Positions 15,486 through 23,436 of a DNA stretch of 49,464 nt are shown in pieces. The position numbers and the translations under genes were made by a program. How positions within the stretch are numbered: the stretch's first letter is position 1; the number at the start of each line of letters is the position of its first letter. Source of the stretch: Nocardia seriolae NBRC 15557 (lineage in GTDB: Bacteria > Actinomycetota > Actinomycetes > Mycobacteriales > Mycobacteriaceae); assembly GCF_007990715.1 (NCBI RefSeq), contig NZ_BJWY01000043.1, positions 1-49,464 of the forward strand, given 5' to 3'. The notes beneath the pieces are model-generated. The model was not told where the DNA came from. It worked only from the letters and a program-made list of their open reading frames with translations, and ran no database searches.

Positions 15486-16508
15486 GTGTCGCCGCAACAA
15501 CGTTCGCAGACCGCCCCGCCCCGGCTGTGGGAACAGCACTGCTGCCTGCCGCTGCTGCCGACCGCGGATCTGACCGAGCTGCTTCGGTATCCGGCCGGTT
15601 CGTATCTTTCGGTGAATATCGGATATTCGCCGCAATCCACGCGGGAGTCGCTGGAGCTGGTGACCCAGTTCCGGCGGGATGCCTTGACCGACGGGCGGTT
15701 CCGGCTGGTGCACAGCATCGAGGACGCCTGGCCCGAGACGCCGACGGCGGAGACCGAGGAGACGCTCGCGCTGGCCTTCGATCTGGAGGACTCCGGGCCG
15801 CTGGAGGGCGATCTCGACAATGTCGAGCTGTTCTACGAACTCGGGTTGCGGTCGCTGCTGCCCAGCTACAACTACGCCAATGCGGCGGGGTGCGGGTGCC
15901 TCGACACCGAGGACACCGGGCTCACCGGGCACGGGCGGGATCTGATCCGCAAGCTCAACGAGGTCGGGGTGTTCGCCGACGGGTCGCACTGCTCGCGGCG
16001 CACCGGGCTCGACATCGCCGAGACCACGAGTGTCCCGATGATCTACAGCCACTCGAATTTCGCTGCGCTGTGGGCGCATCCGCGCAATATCACCGACGAT
16101 CAGGCCAAGGCGTGCGCGGCCACCGGCGGGGTGATCGGCATCAACGGGGTGGGAATCTTCCTCGGCCACAACGACGCCCCGGCGCGGGCGGAGCGGGTGG
16201 CGGCCATGGCCGATCACCTCGCGTACGGCGCGCAGCTGCTGGGCATCGAGCACGTCGGCGTCGGGTCCGACTTCTCTTTCGACGGTGATGAATTCAACGA
16301 GGTCATCGCCGCCAGCCCGGAGACCTTCTCGCCGGAGTACACCCGCTACGGGCCGCTGCAGTGGACGCCGCCGGAGGATCTGCTCGGTGTCTCGGGGACG
16401 CCGGGGCTGGACGCGGAGCTGGCCGCGCGCGGATTCAGCGAATCCGACCGGGCCGCGGTGTTCGGCGGCAATTTCGCGCGCGTGGCCCGGCAGGTCTGGC
16501 GGGATTAG
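15486..16508 (+). CDS. Membrane-dipeptidase (M19)-family metallohydrolase
   Basis: A 340-residue TIM-barrel metallopeptidase of family M19, relatives of which hydrolyse dipeptides or N-acyl amino acids. Family blocks present: the Glu region ALAFDLEDSGPLEGDLDN, LPSYNYANAAG, the His blocks GSHCSRRT and PMIYSHSNFAALWAHPRNITDDQ, and the Asp block HVGVGSDFSFD. The usual first metal motif H-x-D-x-P appears as HCCLPL, with Cys in place of Asp, so metal content may differ from canonical members. No signal peptide, hence cytoplasmic. GAGGAGG lies 4 nt before the GTG at 15486. It diverges from the frameshifted araC gene, which may once have controlled it. Confidence 0.8.
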   Translation: MSPQQRSQTAPPRLWEQHCCLPLLPTADLTELLRYPAGSYLSVNIGYSPQSTRESLELVTQFRRDALTDGRFRLVHSIEDAWPETPTAETEETLALAFDLEDSGPLEGDLDNVELFYELGLRSLLPSYNYANAAGCGCLDTEDTGLTGHGRDLIRKLNEVGVFADGSHCSRRTGLDIAETTSVPMIYSHSNFAALWAHPRNITDDQAKACAATGGVIGINGVGIFLGHNDAPARAERVAAMADHLAYGAQLLGIEHVGVGSDFSFDGDEFNEVIAASPETFSPEYTRYGPLQWTPPEDLLGVSGTPGLDAELAARGFSESDRAAVFGGNFARVARQVWRD

Positions 16509-16561
16509 ACTCGGCCCGAAGTCTGCTCGATCAATGCTCGCCGACCGAGAGGGATGCAGCG

Positions 16562-16867
16562 ATGACAGAGCTCGACCCGACCGTGCGGAAATTCGTCGAC
16601 GCCGTGAACGCCGGTGACGCGAACGCCTTCTTCGCGACCCTGACCCCCGACGCCAGCATGACCGACGACGGTCAGGAGCGGAATCTCGCGCAGTGGACCG
16701 AATCGGAGATCTTCGCGACCAATGGGCGGATGAAGGTCGAATCCGTCGGCGGCCCGACCGAATTCGTGGCCGATTACTCGAACGACCGGTGGGGAGCCAT
16801 GCGGACGGCGTGGCGGTTCACCCTGCGTGACGGACTGATCAGTCGCTTCGAGACGGGTCAGGCGTAA
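16562..16867 (+). CDS. SnoaL/NTF2-like small protein
   Basis: A 101-residue protein with the cone-shaped NTF2/SnoaL fold signature: an N-terminal helix followed by a dosing segment (VRKFVDAVNAGDANAFFATLTPDASMTDDG), WTESEIFATNG, then strands ending MRTAWRFTLRDGLISRFETGQA. Such proteins are isomerases, hydratases or small-ligand binders; no catalytic residue can be assigned. GAGAGGGA lies 8 nt before the ATG at 16562. It follows the dipeptidase gene on the same strand with a 53-nt gap, so co-transcription is possible. Confidence 0.7.
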   Translation: MTELDPTVRKFVDAVNAGDANAFFATLTPDASMTDDGQERNLAQWTESEIFATNGRMKVESVGGPTEFVADYSNDRWGAMRTAWRFTLRDGLISRFETGQA

Positions 16868-16906
16868 AGGGTTGCGAAGGCGACAACTGATTTCGTGAGG
16901 ATCCGG

Positions 16907-16938
16907 GTAACTCCTGGGGTACCCCCAAAATGGGTTAC
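16907..16938. promoter_or_regulatory. Nested inverted repeat upstream of lpd
   Basis: A perfect GGGGTACCCC palindrome (16916-16925) is flanked by GTAAC (16907-16911) and GTTAC (16934-16938). The outer arms are centred 2 bp from the inner palindrome. It lies about 95 bp upstream of the lpd start and could be a regulator site or an RNA structure. Confidence 0.3.
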
Positions 16939-17017
16939 GGCTCCCAGCCGCCGGCCCGCATCGCCAATAGGCGGCGGCTCTTAGCCGGGCGCTGAGGCGC
17001 GGGGAGGCAGGGGAGTC

Positions 17018-17023
17018 TAGTCT
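17018..17023 (+). promoter_or_regulatory. -10 box, probable leaderless start of lpd
   Basis: TAGTCT ends 7 nt before the GTG at 17031. The only purine-rich run (GGGGAG/GGGAG at 17001-17015) lies too far upstream to act as an RBS. Confidence 0.45.
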
Positions 17024-17030
17024 CGGTGTC

Positions 17031-18434
17031 GTGACTTCCCACTACGATGTCGTTGTTCTCGGCGCTGGTCCCGGCGGTTACGTCGCCGCGATCCGTGCCG
17101 CTCAACTCGGCCTGCGAACAGCGATTGTCGAGCAGAAATACTGGGGTGGCGTGTGCCTGAACGTGGGCTGCATTCCGTCCAAGGCACTGCTGCGGAACGC
17201 GGAGCTGGCCCATATCTTCACCAAGGAAGCGAAGACGTTCGGTATCTCCGGTACCGCTAGCTTCGATTTCGGCGCGGCCTTCGATCGCAGCCGCAAGGTC
17301 GCGGACGGCCGGGTCAAGGGCGTCCACTTCCTGATGAAGAAGAACAAGATCGACGAGTTCGACGGGAAGGGCACCTTCACGGGTCCGAAGTCGCTCTCGG
17401 TCGCGCTCACCAAGGGCGGCACCGAGGACATCACGTTCGACAACGTGATCATCGCCGCGGGCACCGAGACCAAGCTGCTGCCGGGCACCTCGCTCTCGGC
17501 CAACGTGGTCACCTACGAGGAGCAGATCCTCACCCGCGACCTGCCGGGTTCCATCCTCATCGTGGGTGCGGGCGCCATCGGCATGGAGTTCGGCTACGTC
17601 CTCAAGAACTACGGCGTGGACGTGCGCATCGTCGAATTCCTCGACCGCGCACTGCCGAACGAGGACGCCGACGTCTCCAAGGAGATCACCAAGGCGTACA
17701 AGAAGCTCGGCGTCACCATCACCACCGGTGCGGCCGTGCAGTCTATCGATGACGACGGGTCGAAGGTCACCGTCGCCATCAAGGACAACAAGTCCGGCGC
17801 CATCGAGACCGTCACCGTCGACAAGGTGCTGCAGGCCGTCGGTTTCGCGCCGCGCGTGCAGGGCTACGGCCTGGAGAACACCGGCGTCGCGCTGACCGAC
17901 CGCGGCGCCATCGCCATCGACGACTTCATGCGCACCAACGTCCCCGGCATCTACGCCATCGGCGACGTCACCGCCAAGCTCCAGCTCGCCCACGTGGCCG
18001 AGGCCCAGGGCGTCGTCGCCGCCGAGACCATCGCCGGCGCCGAAACCCAGGCCCTGGGCGACTACCGCATGATGCCCCGCGCCACCTTCTGCCAGCCCCA
18101 GGTCGCCTCCTTCGGCCTCACCGAGGAGCAGGCCCGCGCCGAGGGCTACGACGTCAAGGTCGCGAACTTCCCCTTCACGGCGAACGGCAAGGCCCACGGC
18201 CTCGGCGACGCCCAGGGCTTCGTCAAGCTCATCTCCGACGCCAAGTACGGAGAACTGCTCGGCGGCCACCTGATCGGCCCGGACGTCTCCGAGCTGCTGC
18301 CGGAACTGACCCTGGCCCAGAAGTGGGATCTCACGGTCAACGAGGTGGCCCGCAACGTCCACACCCACCCGACCCTGTCGGAAGCCATCCAGGAAGCGAT
18401 CCACGGCCTCGCCGGCCACATGATCAACTTCTGA
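17031..18434 (+). CDS. lpd: Dihydrolipoamide dehydrogenase (E3)
   Basis: A 467-residue FAD-dependent disulfide oxidoreductase that reoxidises lipoyl groups of 2-oxoacid dehydrogenase complexes using NAD. The FAD-binding GAGPGGYVAAIRAAQLG and the redox disulfide GGVCLNVGCIPSKALLR are at the N-terminus. The NAD-binding GAGAIGMEFGYVLKNYGVDV is central, and the C-terminal HVAEAQGVVAAETIAGAE and HTHPTLSEAIQEA carry the catalytic His-Glu. It matches mycobacterial LpdC, as I remember it, over its whole length. In mycobacteria LpdC also serves peroxide defence with the DlaT/AhpD system. It is a single gene with a leaderless-type start and a strong terminator. Confidence 0.97.
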   Translation: MTSHYDVVVLGAGPGGYVAAIRAAQLGLRTAIVEQKYWGGVCLNVGCIPSKALLRNAELAHIFTKEAKTFGISGTASFDFGAAFDRSRKVADGRVKGVHFLMKKNKIDEFDGKGTFTGPKSLSVALTKGGTEDITFDNVIIAAGTETKLLPGTSLSANVVTYEEQILTRDLPGSILIVGAGAIGMEFGYVLKNYGVDVRIVEFLDRALPNEDADVSKEITKAYKKLGVTITTGAAVQSIDDDGSKVTVAIKDNKSGAIETVTVDKVLQAVGFAPRVQGYGLENTGVALTDRGAIAIDDFMRTNVPGIYAIGDVTAKLQLAHVAEAQGVVAAETIAGAETQALGDYRMMPRATFCQPQVASFGLTEEQARAEGYDVKVANFPFTANGKAHGLGDAQGFVKLISDAKYGELLGGHLIGPDVSELLPELTLAQKWDLTVNEVARNVHTHPTLSEAIQEAIHGLAGHMINF

Positions 18435-18452
18435 TCGCCGCACCACCGTTGA

Positions 18453-18485
18453 CCGCGGGCGCTTCCGAACCGGAAGCGCCCGCGG
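18453..18485 (+). terminator. lpd terminator
   Basis: CCGCGGGCGCTTCCG (18453-18467) and CGGAAGCGCCCGCGG (18471-18485) form a perfect 15-bp stem with the 3-nt loop AAC, 19 nt after the lpd stop. Confidence 0.85.
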
Positions 18486-18605
18486 CCATTTCCGGGGGAC
18501 ACCGCTTTCATCGCCAATTCGTATGTGGGAAACGAGATTCGAGTTCGGGTACATTTGCTGCCGCACGCCGTGTTCGGCGTGATGAACTTGAATTGGGGAG
18601 TTGCT

Positions 18606-19012
18606 TTGGTACGGAATGTTTTCCGGGTGGGTCTACTGGCGGCGACGCTGGTGTCGCTGGGGGTTGCCGCTTCGGGAACGGGATTCGCGGTGGATTCGGG
18701 TAGTGCGGGATCGCCCGCGCCGAAGCCGCCGAAATTACGCTCATGCCGGGCGGCGTGATTCACGTCGATGCCCCCGCGGACGGTTCGGCCTGGACCTGCA
18801 AGGGCATGAGCCTGGTCCCGTTCGTCTCGCTGACGACCCAGGTGGCCAAGCACAGGACCTCGACAGGCTCCGCGATGGCGGACTCGGTGCCCTGGACGGC
18901 ATCGGTGGATCTCCAGTTCCCGCCCAACACGATGGTGCTCTGGGAATGCGACAGCGCCGGATCCGGTCACACCACCTACAAATCCGAGGGCACCCTGCAA
19001 ACCCTGCCCTGA
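18606..19012 (+). pseudogene. Small secreted protein, frameshifted between signal peptide and mature part
   Basis: A TTG at 18606 with GGGGAG 5 nt upstream opens a signal peptide, VRNVFRVGLLAATLVSLGVAA, with a cleavage region near SGTGFAVDS. That frame ends in low-complexity PAPKPPKLRSCRAA. The likely mature domain is in another frame, open from 18704 (AEAAEITLMPGGVIHVDAPADG) to the stop at 19012. It contains WTCKG and LWECDS, a probable disulfide pair. One base lost, or two gained, between about 18704 and 18740 would explain both halves. If intact it would be an exported protein of about 135 residues of unknown function. Confidence 0.55.
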
Positions 19013-19030
19013 GGACATCACCCTCGTACG

Positions 19031-19072
19031 ACGGCCCGGTATCGGCGAAAATCGCCGGCACCGGGCCGTTTT
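19031..19072. terminator. Bidirectional terminator
   Basis: ACGGCCCGGT (19031-19040) pairs with ACCGGGCCGT (19060-19069), with an inner GGCG/CGCC stem, followed by TTTT. It lies between the convergent secreted-protein and deaminase genes. Confidence 0.75.
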
Positions 19073-19087
19073 CGTAGATATCGGGCT

Positions 19088-19567
19088 TCAGTCCGCCAGG
19101 TGCAGGCGGCGGTGGAGCGCGTAGACGCGGTCGCTCAGTTCCGGAAAGGGGCCGGAGGTCGGGATGCTCGGGGCGACTTCCCGGATGGAGAGGGGGCGGA
19201 CGGGTCCCGCGGGAACGCCGAATTCGTTGAGCCACTCCAGGAGTTGGGCGGTGGAGGCGGCGTAGACGATGCGGCCGAGGCCGACCCAGGCATGGGCCGC
19301 GGAGCACATCGGGCAGTGCTCGCCGGAGGTGTAGACGGTCGCGGCGGCACGCTCTTCGGGGGTGAGGTTTTCGCCCGCCCAACGGGCCAGGTCGAATTCG
19401 GGGTGGCGGGTCTGATCGCCGCCCGACACTCGATTGCGGTCCTCGGCCAGCACTTTTCCGTTCGCGTCGACCAGCAGCGATCCGAAGGGCTCGTCGCCCG
19501 AATTCAGCGCCTCCTCGGCGAGCTCCACGCAGCGCTCGAGGTAGTGCAGATCTGTGTCGGCGGGCAT
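19088..19567 (-). CDS. CMP/dCMP-type (nucleoside/guanine-like) deaminase
   Basis: A 159-residue zinc hydrolase of the cytidine-deaminase fold. The first zinc/catalytic motif is HPE (TRHPEFDLARWA), in place of the common HAE. The second is SGEHCPMCSAAHAW, with the two zinc cysteines in C-x-x-C. GDEPFGSLLVDANGKVLAE at the N-terminus fits the guanine deaminase/TadA-like subgroup. The chain ends with a helix that may cover the active site. The substrate, a purine base or nucleoside, cannot be fixed. It lies 21 nt after the hxlR-type gene and may share its transcript. Confidence 0.82.
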   Translation of the reverse strand: MPADTDLHYLERCVELAEEALNSGDEPFGSLLVDANGKVLAEDRNRVSGGDQTRHPEFDLARWAGENLTPEERAAATVYTSGEHCPMCSAAHAWVGLGRIVYAASTAQLLEWLNEFGVPAGPVRPLSIREVAPSIPTSGPFPELSDRVYALHRRLHLAD

Positions 19568-19588
19568 GCGACTCCTTGGGCTCGTGGC

Positions 19589-19987
19589 TTATTGGCGGTG
19601 ATAGGCGTTCTGCGCCTCGGTGATCGCGGTGATGTTGGATTCGAGGATCTCGATGAGGCCGACGAGTTGGTCGGCTACCTGCGCGCCCAGGTCGGTGAGG
19701 GTGTATTCGACGACCGGGGGGATGGCTTGCTGGACTTCGCGATTGACCATGCCGTCGCGTTCCAGGGTTTGCAGGGTTTGGGAGAGCATGCGCTCGGAGA
19801 TGCCGTCTACGCGGCGGCGCAGGGCTGAGAAGCGGTAGGGGCCCTCGCGGAGGGCGGCCAGGGTGAGGACGCCCCAGCGGCTGGCCACGTCCTGGAGGAC
19901 GGGGCGGGAGGAGCAGTTGCGGGCGAAGACGTCGGCCTCCAGCGTGGGGTCGACCACAAACGCCTGGTCGGGGGGCTGGGAGGTCAT
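19589..19987 (-). CDS. HxlR-family transcriptional regulator (QorR-like)
   Basis: A 132-residue winged-helix regulator of the HxlR family: CSSRPVLQDVASRWGVLTLAALREGPYRFSALRRRVDGISERMLSQTLQTLERDG, the wing NREVQQAIPPVVEYTLTDLG, and a C-terminal dimer helix. A single Cys (residue 15) precedes the HTH; in many HxlR proteins such a Cys senses oxidants or quinones. It diverges from the qorB-like gene across a 111-bp gap with an inverted repeat, the same arrangement as ytfH/qorB in E. coli and qorR in corynebacteria. It very likely represses the reductase and itself. Confidence 0.87.
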   Translation of the reverse strand: MTSQPPDQAFVVDPTLEADVFARNCSSRPVLQDVASRWGVLTLAALREGPYRFSALRRRVDGISERMLSQTLQTLERDGMVNREVQQAIPPVVEYTLTDLGAQVADQLVGLIEILESNITAITEAQNAYHRQ

Positions 19988-20038
19988 GGGATTCAGATTA
20001 CCTTCGATTCGGGTAGCGGTTTGGGAATGGGATGTGCT

Positions 20039-20053
20039 TACTATTAGTTAGTA
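20039..20053. promoter_or_regulatory. Candidate HxlR (QorR-like) operator
   Basis: TACTA (20039-20043) and TAGTA (20049-20053) form a perfect inverted repeat with a 5-bp spacer in the gap between the hxlR-type gene and the qorB-like gene. It is A/T-rich in an otherwise GC-rich setting. Confidence 0.5.
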
Positions 20054-20098
20054 CATGTCAGACGTGCAGTTCATTCCCTGAAACCCATGGAGGTAGTC

Positions 20099-20950
20099 AT
20101 GACCGTCGCAGTCACCGGAGCAAGTGGTCAGCTGGGCCGTCTGGTTGTCGAGGCGCTGTTGAAGGACGGGTCGCAGCCCGTCGTGGCCGTGGTTCGCGAT
20201 GCCGCGAAGGTGGCCGATCTGGCCGAGCGCGGCGCCGAGGTGCGGGTGGCGAGCTATGACGATCCGGAGGCGCTGGAGCGCGCTTTCCAGGGTGTCGATC
20301 GGGTGCTGCTGGTCTCGGGCAACGAGTTCAGCAAGCGGGTCGCCCAGCACACCAATGTGATTCGCGCGGCCGAGAACGCGGGCGTGAAGCTGCTGGCCTA
20401 CACCAGCATTCCGAAGGCCGAGGTCAACCCGTTGATCCTGGCTCAGGAGCACATCGGCACCGAGGCCGCGCTGGCCGGGGCGAGCATCCCGACCACCCTG
20501 CTGCGCAACAGCTGGTACTGGGAGAACTACACCGGCGGGCTGGCGCACGCGGTCGAGACCGGCACGCTCTACGGTGCGGCCCGCGACGGCAAGGTATCGG
20601 GTGCGTCCCGCGCCGACTATGCCGAGGCCGCGGCCCGCGTGCTCACCACCGACGGTCACGAGGGCAAGGTCTACGAGCTCGGCGGCGACGAGGCGCTCAG
20701 CTACGACGAACTGGCGCAGGTCATCTCGGAGGTGTCCGGCAAGCCGGTGCGGTATCAGGATCTGCCGCAGGCCGATTACGCCGCCGCCCTCGAGGGCGCG
20801 GGCCTGGAAGCCGGGTACGCCGCGGTTCTGGCCGATGCCGACGCCGGTATCGCGAACGGCATCCTGACCGTCGACTCCGGTGATCTGCAGCGGCTGCTCG
20901 GCCGCCCGTCGACCCCGGTGGCCGAGGTCTTCCGCGCCGCGCTGAGCTGA
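20099..20950 (+). CDS. NmrA-like NAD(P)H:quinone oxidoreductase (QorB-like)
   Basis: A 283-residue atypical short-chain dehydrogenase. The Rossmann start VTGASGQLGRLVVEALL binds NAD(P)H. It then follows E. coli QorB (YtfG), as I remember it, closely: RDAAKVADLAERGAEVRVASYDD, GVDRVLLVSGNE, AYTSIPKAEVNPLILAQEHI, LLRNSWYWENYTGGL and SRADYAEAAARVLT. It probably reduces quinones and limits redox cycling. GGAGGT lies 4 nt before ATG 20099. The in-frame ATG at 20087 would overlap that RBS. Regulation by the divergent HxlR protein is likely. Confidence 0.88.
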   Translation: MTVAVTGASGQLGRLVVEALLKDGSQPVVAVVRDAAKVADLAERGAEVRVASYDDPEALERAFQGVDRVLLVSGNEFSKRVAQHTNVIRAAENAGVKLLAYTSIPKAEVNPLILAQEHIGTEAALAGASIPTTLLRNSWYWENYTGGLAHAVETGTLYGAARDGKVSGASRADYAEAAARVLTTDGHEGKVYELGGDEALSYDELAQVISEVSGKPVRYQDLPQADYAAALEGAGLEAGYAAVLADADAGIANGILTVDSGDLQRLLGRPSTPVAEVFRAALS

Positions 20951-20971
20951 GGATCGGGGACGGGCAGGCCC

Positions 20972-21481
20972 TCAGTACCAGTTGTGGGCCTGCCAGAAAT
21001 CCCAGGCGGCGTTCGGGCTGCCGTAGCGGGCGACCATGTAGCGGTAGGCCCAGCGAAGCTGGGTGAGCGGGTTGAACATCCAGTCCGGGCCCTCGCTGAA
21101 CATCTTGTGCGCGGGGAGGGCCTGGGCCAGGCCGTAGGCGCCGGAGGTCGGGTTGATGGCGAAGACCTGCCAGTCGCTCTCGTGGCTGATGATCTGGTTG
21201 AAGGATTCCCACTGCTCGCCGGGGACCATGAAGCGGGACAGGGTTTGCAGGGTCGGTTTGGAGTAGCGCTGGGCCGAGCCGATCATCTGGATCAGACTCG
21301 CGGGGTCGACCGGGAGCGCGACCGGGATCTCGGCGGATCGCGCGATCGGGTCGGCCACCGCGGTGCGCGCGTCGGCGGTCCCGACGGCGACGGTCAGCGG
21401 GGTGAGGGCCGCGAGCAGCAGTCCGAGCAGAGTGAATCGCAGCGAACGCTTTCTGATTTCGGGGTCATCGAAAACGGGCAA
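20972..21481 (-). CDS. Exported transglycosylase-like protein
   Basis: A 169-residue protein with a basic N-terminus (DPEIRKRSLRF) and a hydrophobic signal sequence or anchor (LLGLLLAALTPLTVAVGTADA), then a small lytic-transglycosylase-like domain. The putative catalytic Glu is in IISHESDWQVFAINPTSGAYGLAQALP, the SLT-type E...S..YGL.Q pattern. It ends RWAYRYMVARYGSPNAAWDFWQAHNWY, also typical of these domains. It would act on peptidoglycan outside the membrane. No cell-wall-binding module is present. It converges with the qorB-like gene. Confidence 0.8.
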   Translation of the reverse strand: MPVFDDPEIRKRSLRFTLLGLLLAALTPLTVAVGTADARTAVADPIARSAEIPVALPVDPASLIQMIGSAQRYSKPTLQTLSRFMVPGEQWESFNQIISHESDWQVFAINPTSGAYGLAQALPAHKMFSEGPDWMFNPLTQLRWAYRYMVARYGSPNAAWDFWQAHNWY

Positions 21482-21622
21482 CGCCTGGTCCTTCCGTGTC
21501 GTTCACCGCAACGCCTAGTCGTCACAAATGCCACGAAAAACAGACACAACTTGTCTTCGAACGAAACTGACCGTACGCCCTTTCAGTTCATGAATGCGGG
21601 CGACACGCGGCGAAATGCCTGA

Positions 21623-23033
21623 TCAGAGTGGATTGCCGGATTGCCGGGCGCGGTCGAGCAGCAATTCGCGCTCGGTCGCATTGCCGGTGAGTTCGGCCGC
21701 TCGAGTAAAGGCCGCGCGGGCCTGTTCCGCATTGCCCAGCCGGGCAAGCAGGTCGCCCCGAACCGCGTGCAGCAGGTGGTAATCGGCGAGCGCGCCGGTC
21801 GCGGCGACGGCGTCGGCCAGCTCCAGGCCGGCGGCCGGGCCGTGCAGCCGGGACACCGCGACCGCGCGGTTCAGTTCCACGATCGGCGACGGAAAGCGCT
21901 GGGCCAGTACGGCATAGAGTCCGGCGATGCGCCGCCAGTCGGTGTCCTCGGTGGTCGTGGACATGGCGTGCACGGTGGCGATCGCGGCTTGCAAGGCATA
22001 CCGTCCGGGTTCGCGGCCGAGCGTGCGGTTCAAGGTGTGCGCGGGCCAGGGCGGCGAAGCCGCGTCGAATGTAGAGACCGTTCCAGCGCGAGCGGTCCTG
22101 ATCGGCGAGCAGGATCAGTCCGCCGTCCGGTCCGGTGCGGGCCCGGGTGCGCGAGGCCTGGAGTTCGAGCAGCGCGGCCAGGCTGTGCGCCTCCGGCTCG
22201 CCGGGCAGCAGGCCGGTCAGGATGCGAGCCAGACGCAGTGCGTCGTCGCACAATTCGGCGCGCATCCAGCTGTCGCCGGAGGTGGCGGCATAGCCCTCGT
22301 TGAAGATCAGGTAGATGACCTCGAGCACCGAGTCCAGCCGCTCGGCCAGCTCGGGCCCCTCGGGCACCTCGTAGGGAACCTTCTTGTCGGCGATGGTGCG
22401 TTTGGCGCGCACGATGCGTTGCGCCACCGTCGATTCCGGCACCAGATAGGCGCGGGCGATCTCGGCCGTGCTGAGCCCGCCCACCATGCGCAGGGTGAGC
22501 GCGGTGCGCGCGGGCGGGGTCAGCACCGGATGGCAGGCGGTGAAGATCATGCGCAGCAGATCGTCGGCGATGACCGGCTGCTCCGCCCCCGGCTCGTCGA
22601 ACACCGGCTGCTCCTCCAGCGGCGTCTGCCGCCCGAGCAGCTCCAGCTTGCGCGCGAAGTTCGCATCACGCCGAATCCGATCCACCGCACGATGTTTCGC
22701 GGTCAACATGAGCCAGCCGCCCGGATTCGGCGGGACGCCCGCGCGCGGCCACTGCTCCAGCGCCGCCACGTGGGCATCCTGCGCGAGCTCCTCGGCCGTC
22801 GCGATATCCCCGACCAGCCGGGTCAGCCCGGCCACCAGCCGCGGCCACTCGATCCGCCACGCCGCCTCGATCGCTCGGCGCGCCCGCTCGGGCCTTGCTG
22901 CCGCCGATGGTTCAGGCACCGTCGACCGTTCGGACACGGCCGACGGCTCCGGCACCATCGACGGCTCGGACACCGCCAGCGGATCGGGCATTGCCGACGG
23001 ATCGGGTGTCGCCGCGGCCGAGGGATCAGGCAC
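21623..23033 (-). pseudogene. ECF42-type sigma factor, frameshifted
   Basis: Sigma2 and sigma4 regions are intact: IATAEELAQDAHVAALEQWP, GWLMLTAKHRAVDRIRRDA, and LTLRMVGGLSTAEIARAYLVPESTVAQRIVRAK. The long C-terminal extension of the ECF42 group starts (KVPYEVPEGPELAERLDSVLEVIYLIFNEGY) and runs to FAALARAHL. It then continues in another frame as NRTLGREPGRYALQAAIATVHA to the stop at 21623. One extra base, or two lost, near 22,030-22,040 accounts for this. The core could still be made, but with a wrong tail. The first 50 residues are six-residue repeats of the type PEPSAV. It follows the DGPF/YCII gene, the known ECF42 partner. GTG 23033 is the first start in frame; the real start may be internal. 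Confidence 0.8.
22905..23030. repeat. Imperfect 18-bp tandem repeats at the 5' end of the sigma gene
   Basis: Units resembling GGCTCGGACACCGCCAGC recur about every 18 bp (one insertion of 6 bp) and encode six-residue steps such as VPEPSA, VSEPSM and MPDPLA. They keep the frame, so copy number can vary without breaking the gene. Confidence 0.6.
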
Positions 23034-23063
23034 GGTGGAGGCCGATCGGTCGGACGGGGCGGC

Positions 23064-23420
23064 TCAGTTCTGGCCGTCGAGGGGACGGATCTCCAGTTCG
23101 AGTTCCCACTCCGGGCCGTGCACGTTCAGGAATCGCCGGGACCATTCCACCGCCTCCTCGGTCGTGCGGGTCTGCAGCAGACAGTAGCCGCCCACGATCT
23201 CCTTGGATTCGGTGTAGGGCCCGTCCACCACGGACTGCACGCCGCCCGACTGACGCAGGCGCACACCCTCTTCGAGGGGTCGCAGCCCGGCGGTGTCGAG
23301 CAGCACGCCCGCCTTGGTCATCTCCTCGATGACCTCGTTGATGTCGGCGATCATCTTTTCGTCCGGGCCGCCCTCGGGGGCCTTGGCCGGGTCGAGGCGA
23401 ATCAGCATGAGGTGTCGCAT
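23064..23420 (-). CDS. YCII-related DGPF-domain protein
   Basis: A 118-residue protein of the YCII/DGPF fold, ending in the family pattern VDGPYTESKEIVGGYCLLQTRTTEEAVEWSRRF followed by an ELEIRPL strand. AAGGA lies 7 nt before the ATG at 23420. DGPF proteins are the standard genomic partners of ECF42 sigma factors and are usually in their regulon. The catalytic role is unknown, though the fold resembles dimeric alpha/beta barrels. It sits 16 nt after the RibD-C gene and 30 nt before the sigma gene, so the three probably form one operon. Confidence 0.85.
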   Translation of the reverse strand: MRHLMLIRLDPAKAPEGGPDEKMIADINEVIEEMTKAGVLLDTAGLRPLEEGVRLRQSGGVQSVVDGPYTESKEIVGGYCLLQTRTTEEAVEWSRRFLNVHGPEWELELEIRPLDGQN

Positions 23421-23436
23421 GGTTCGATCCTTACTC

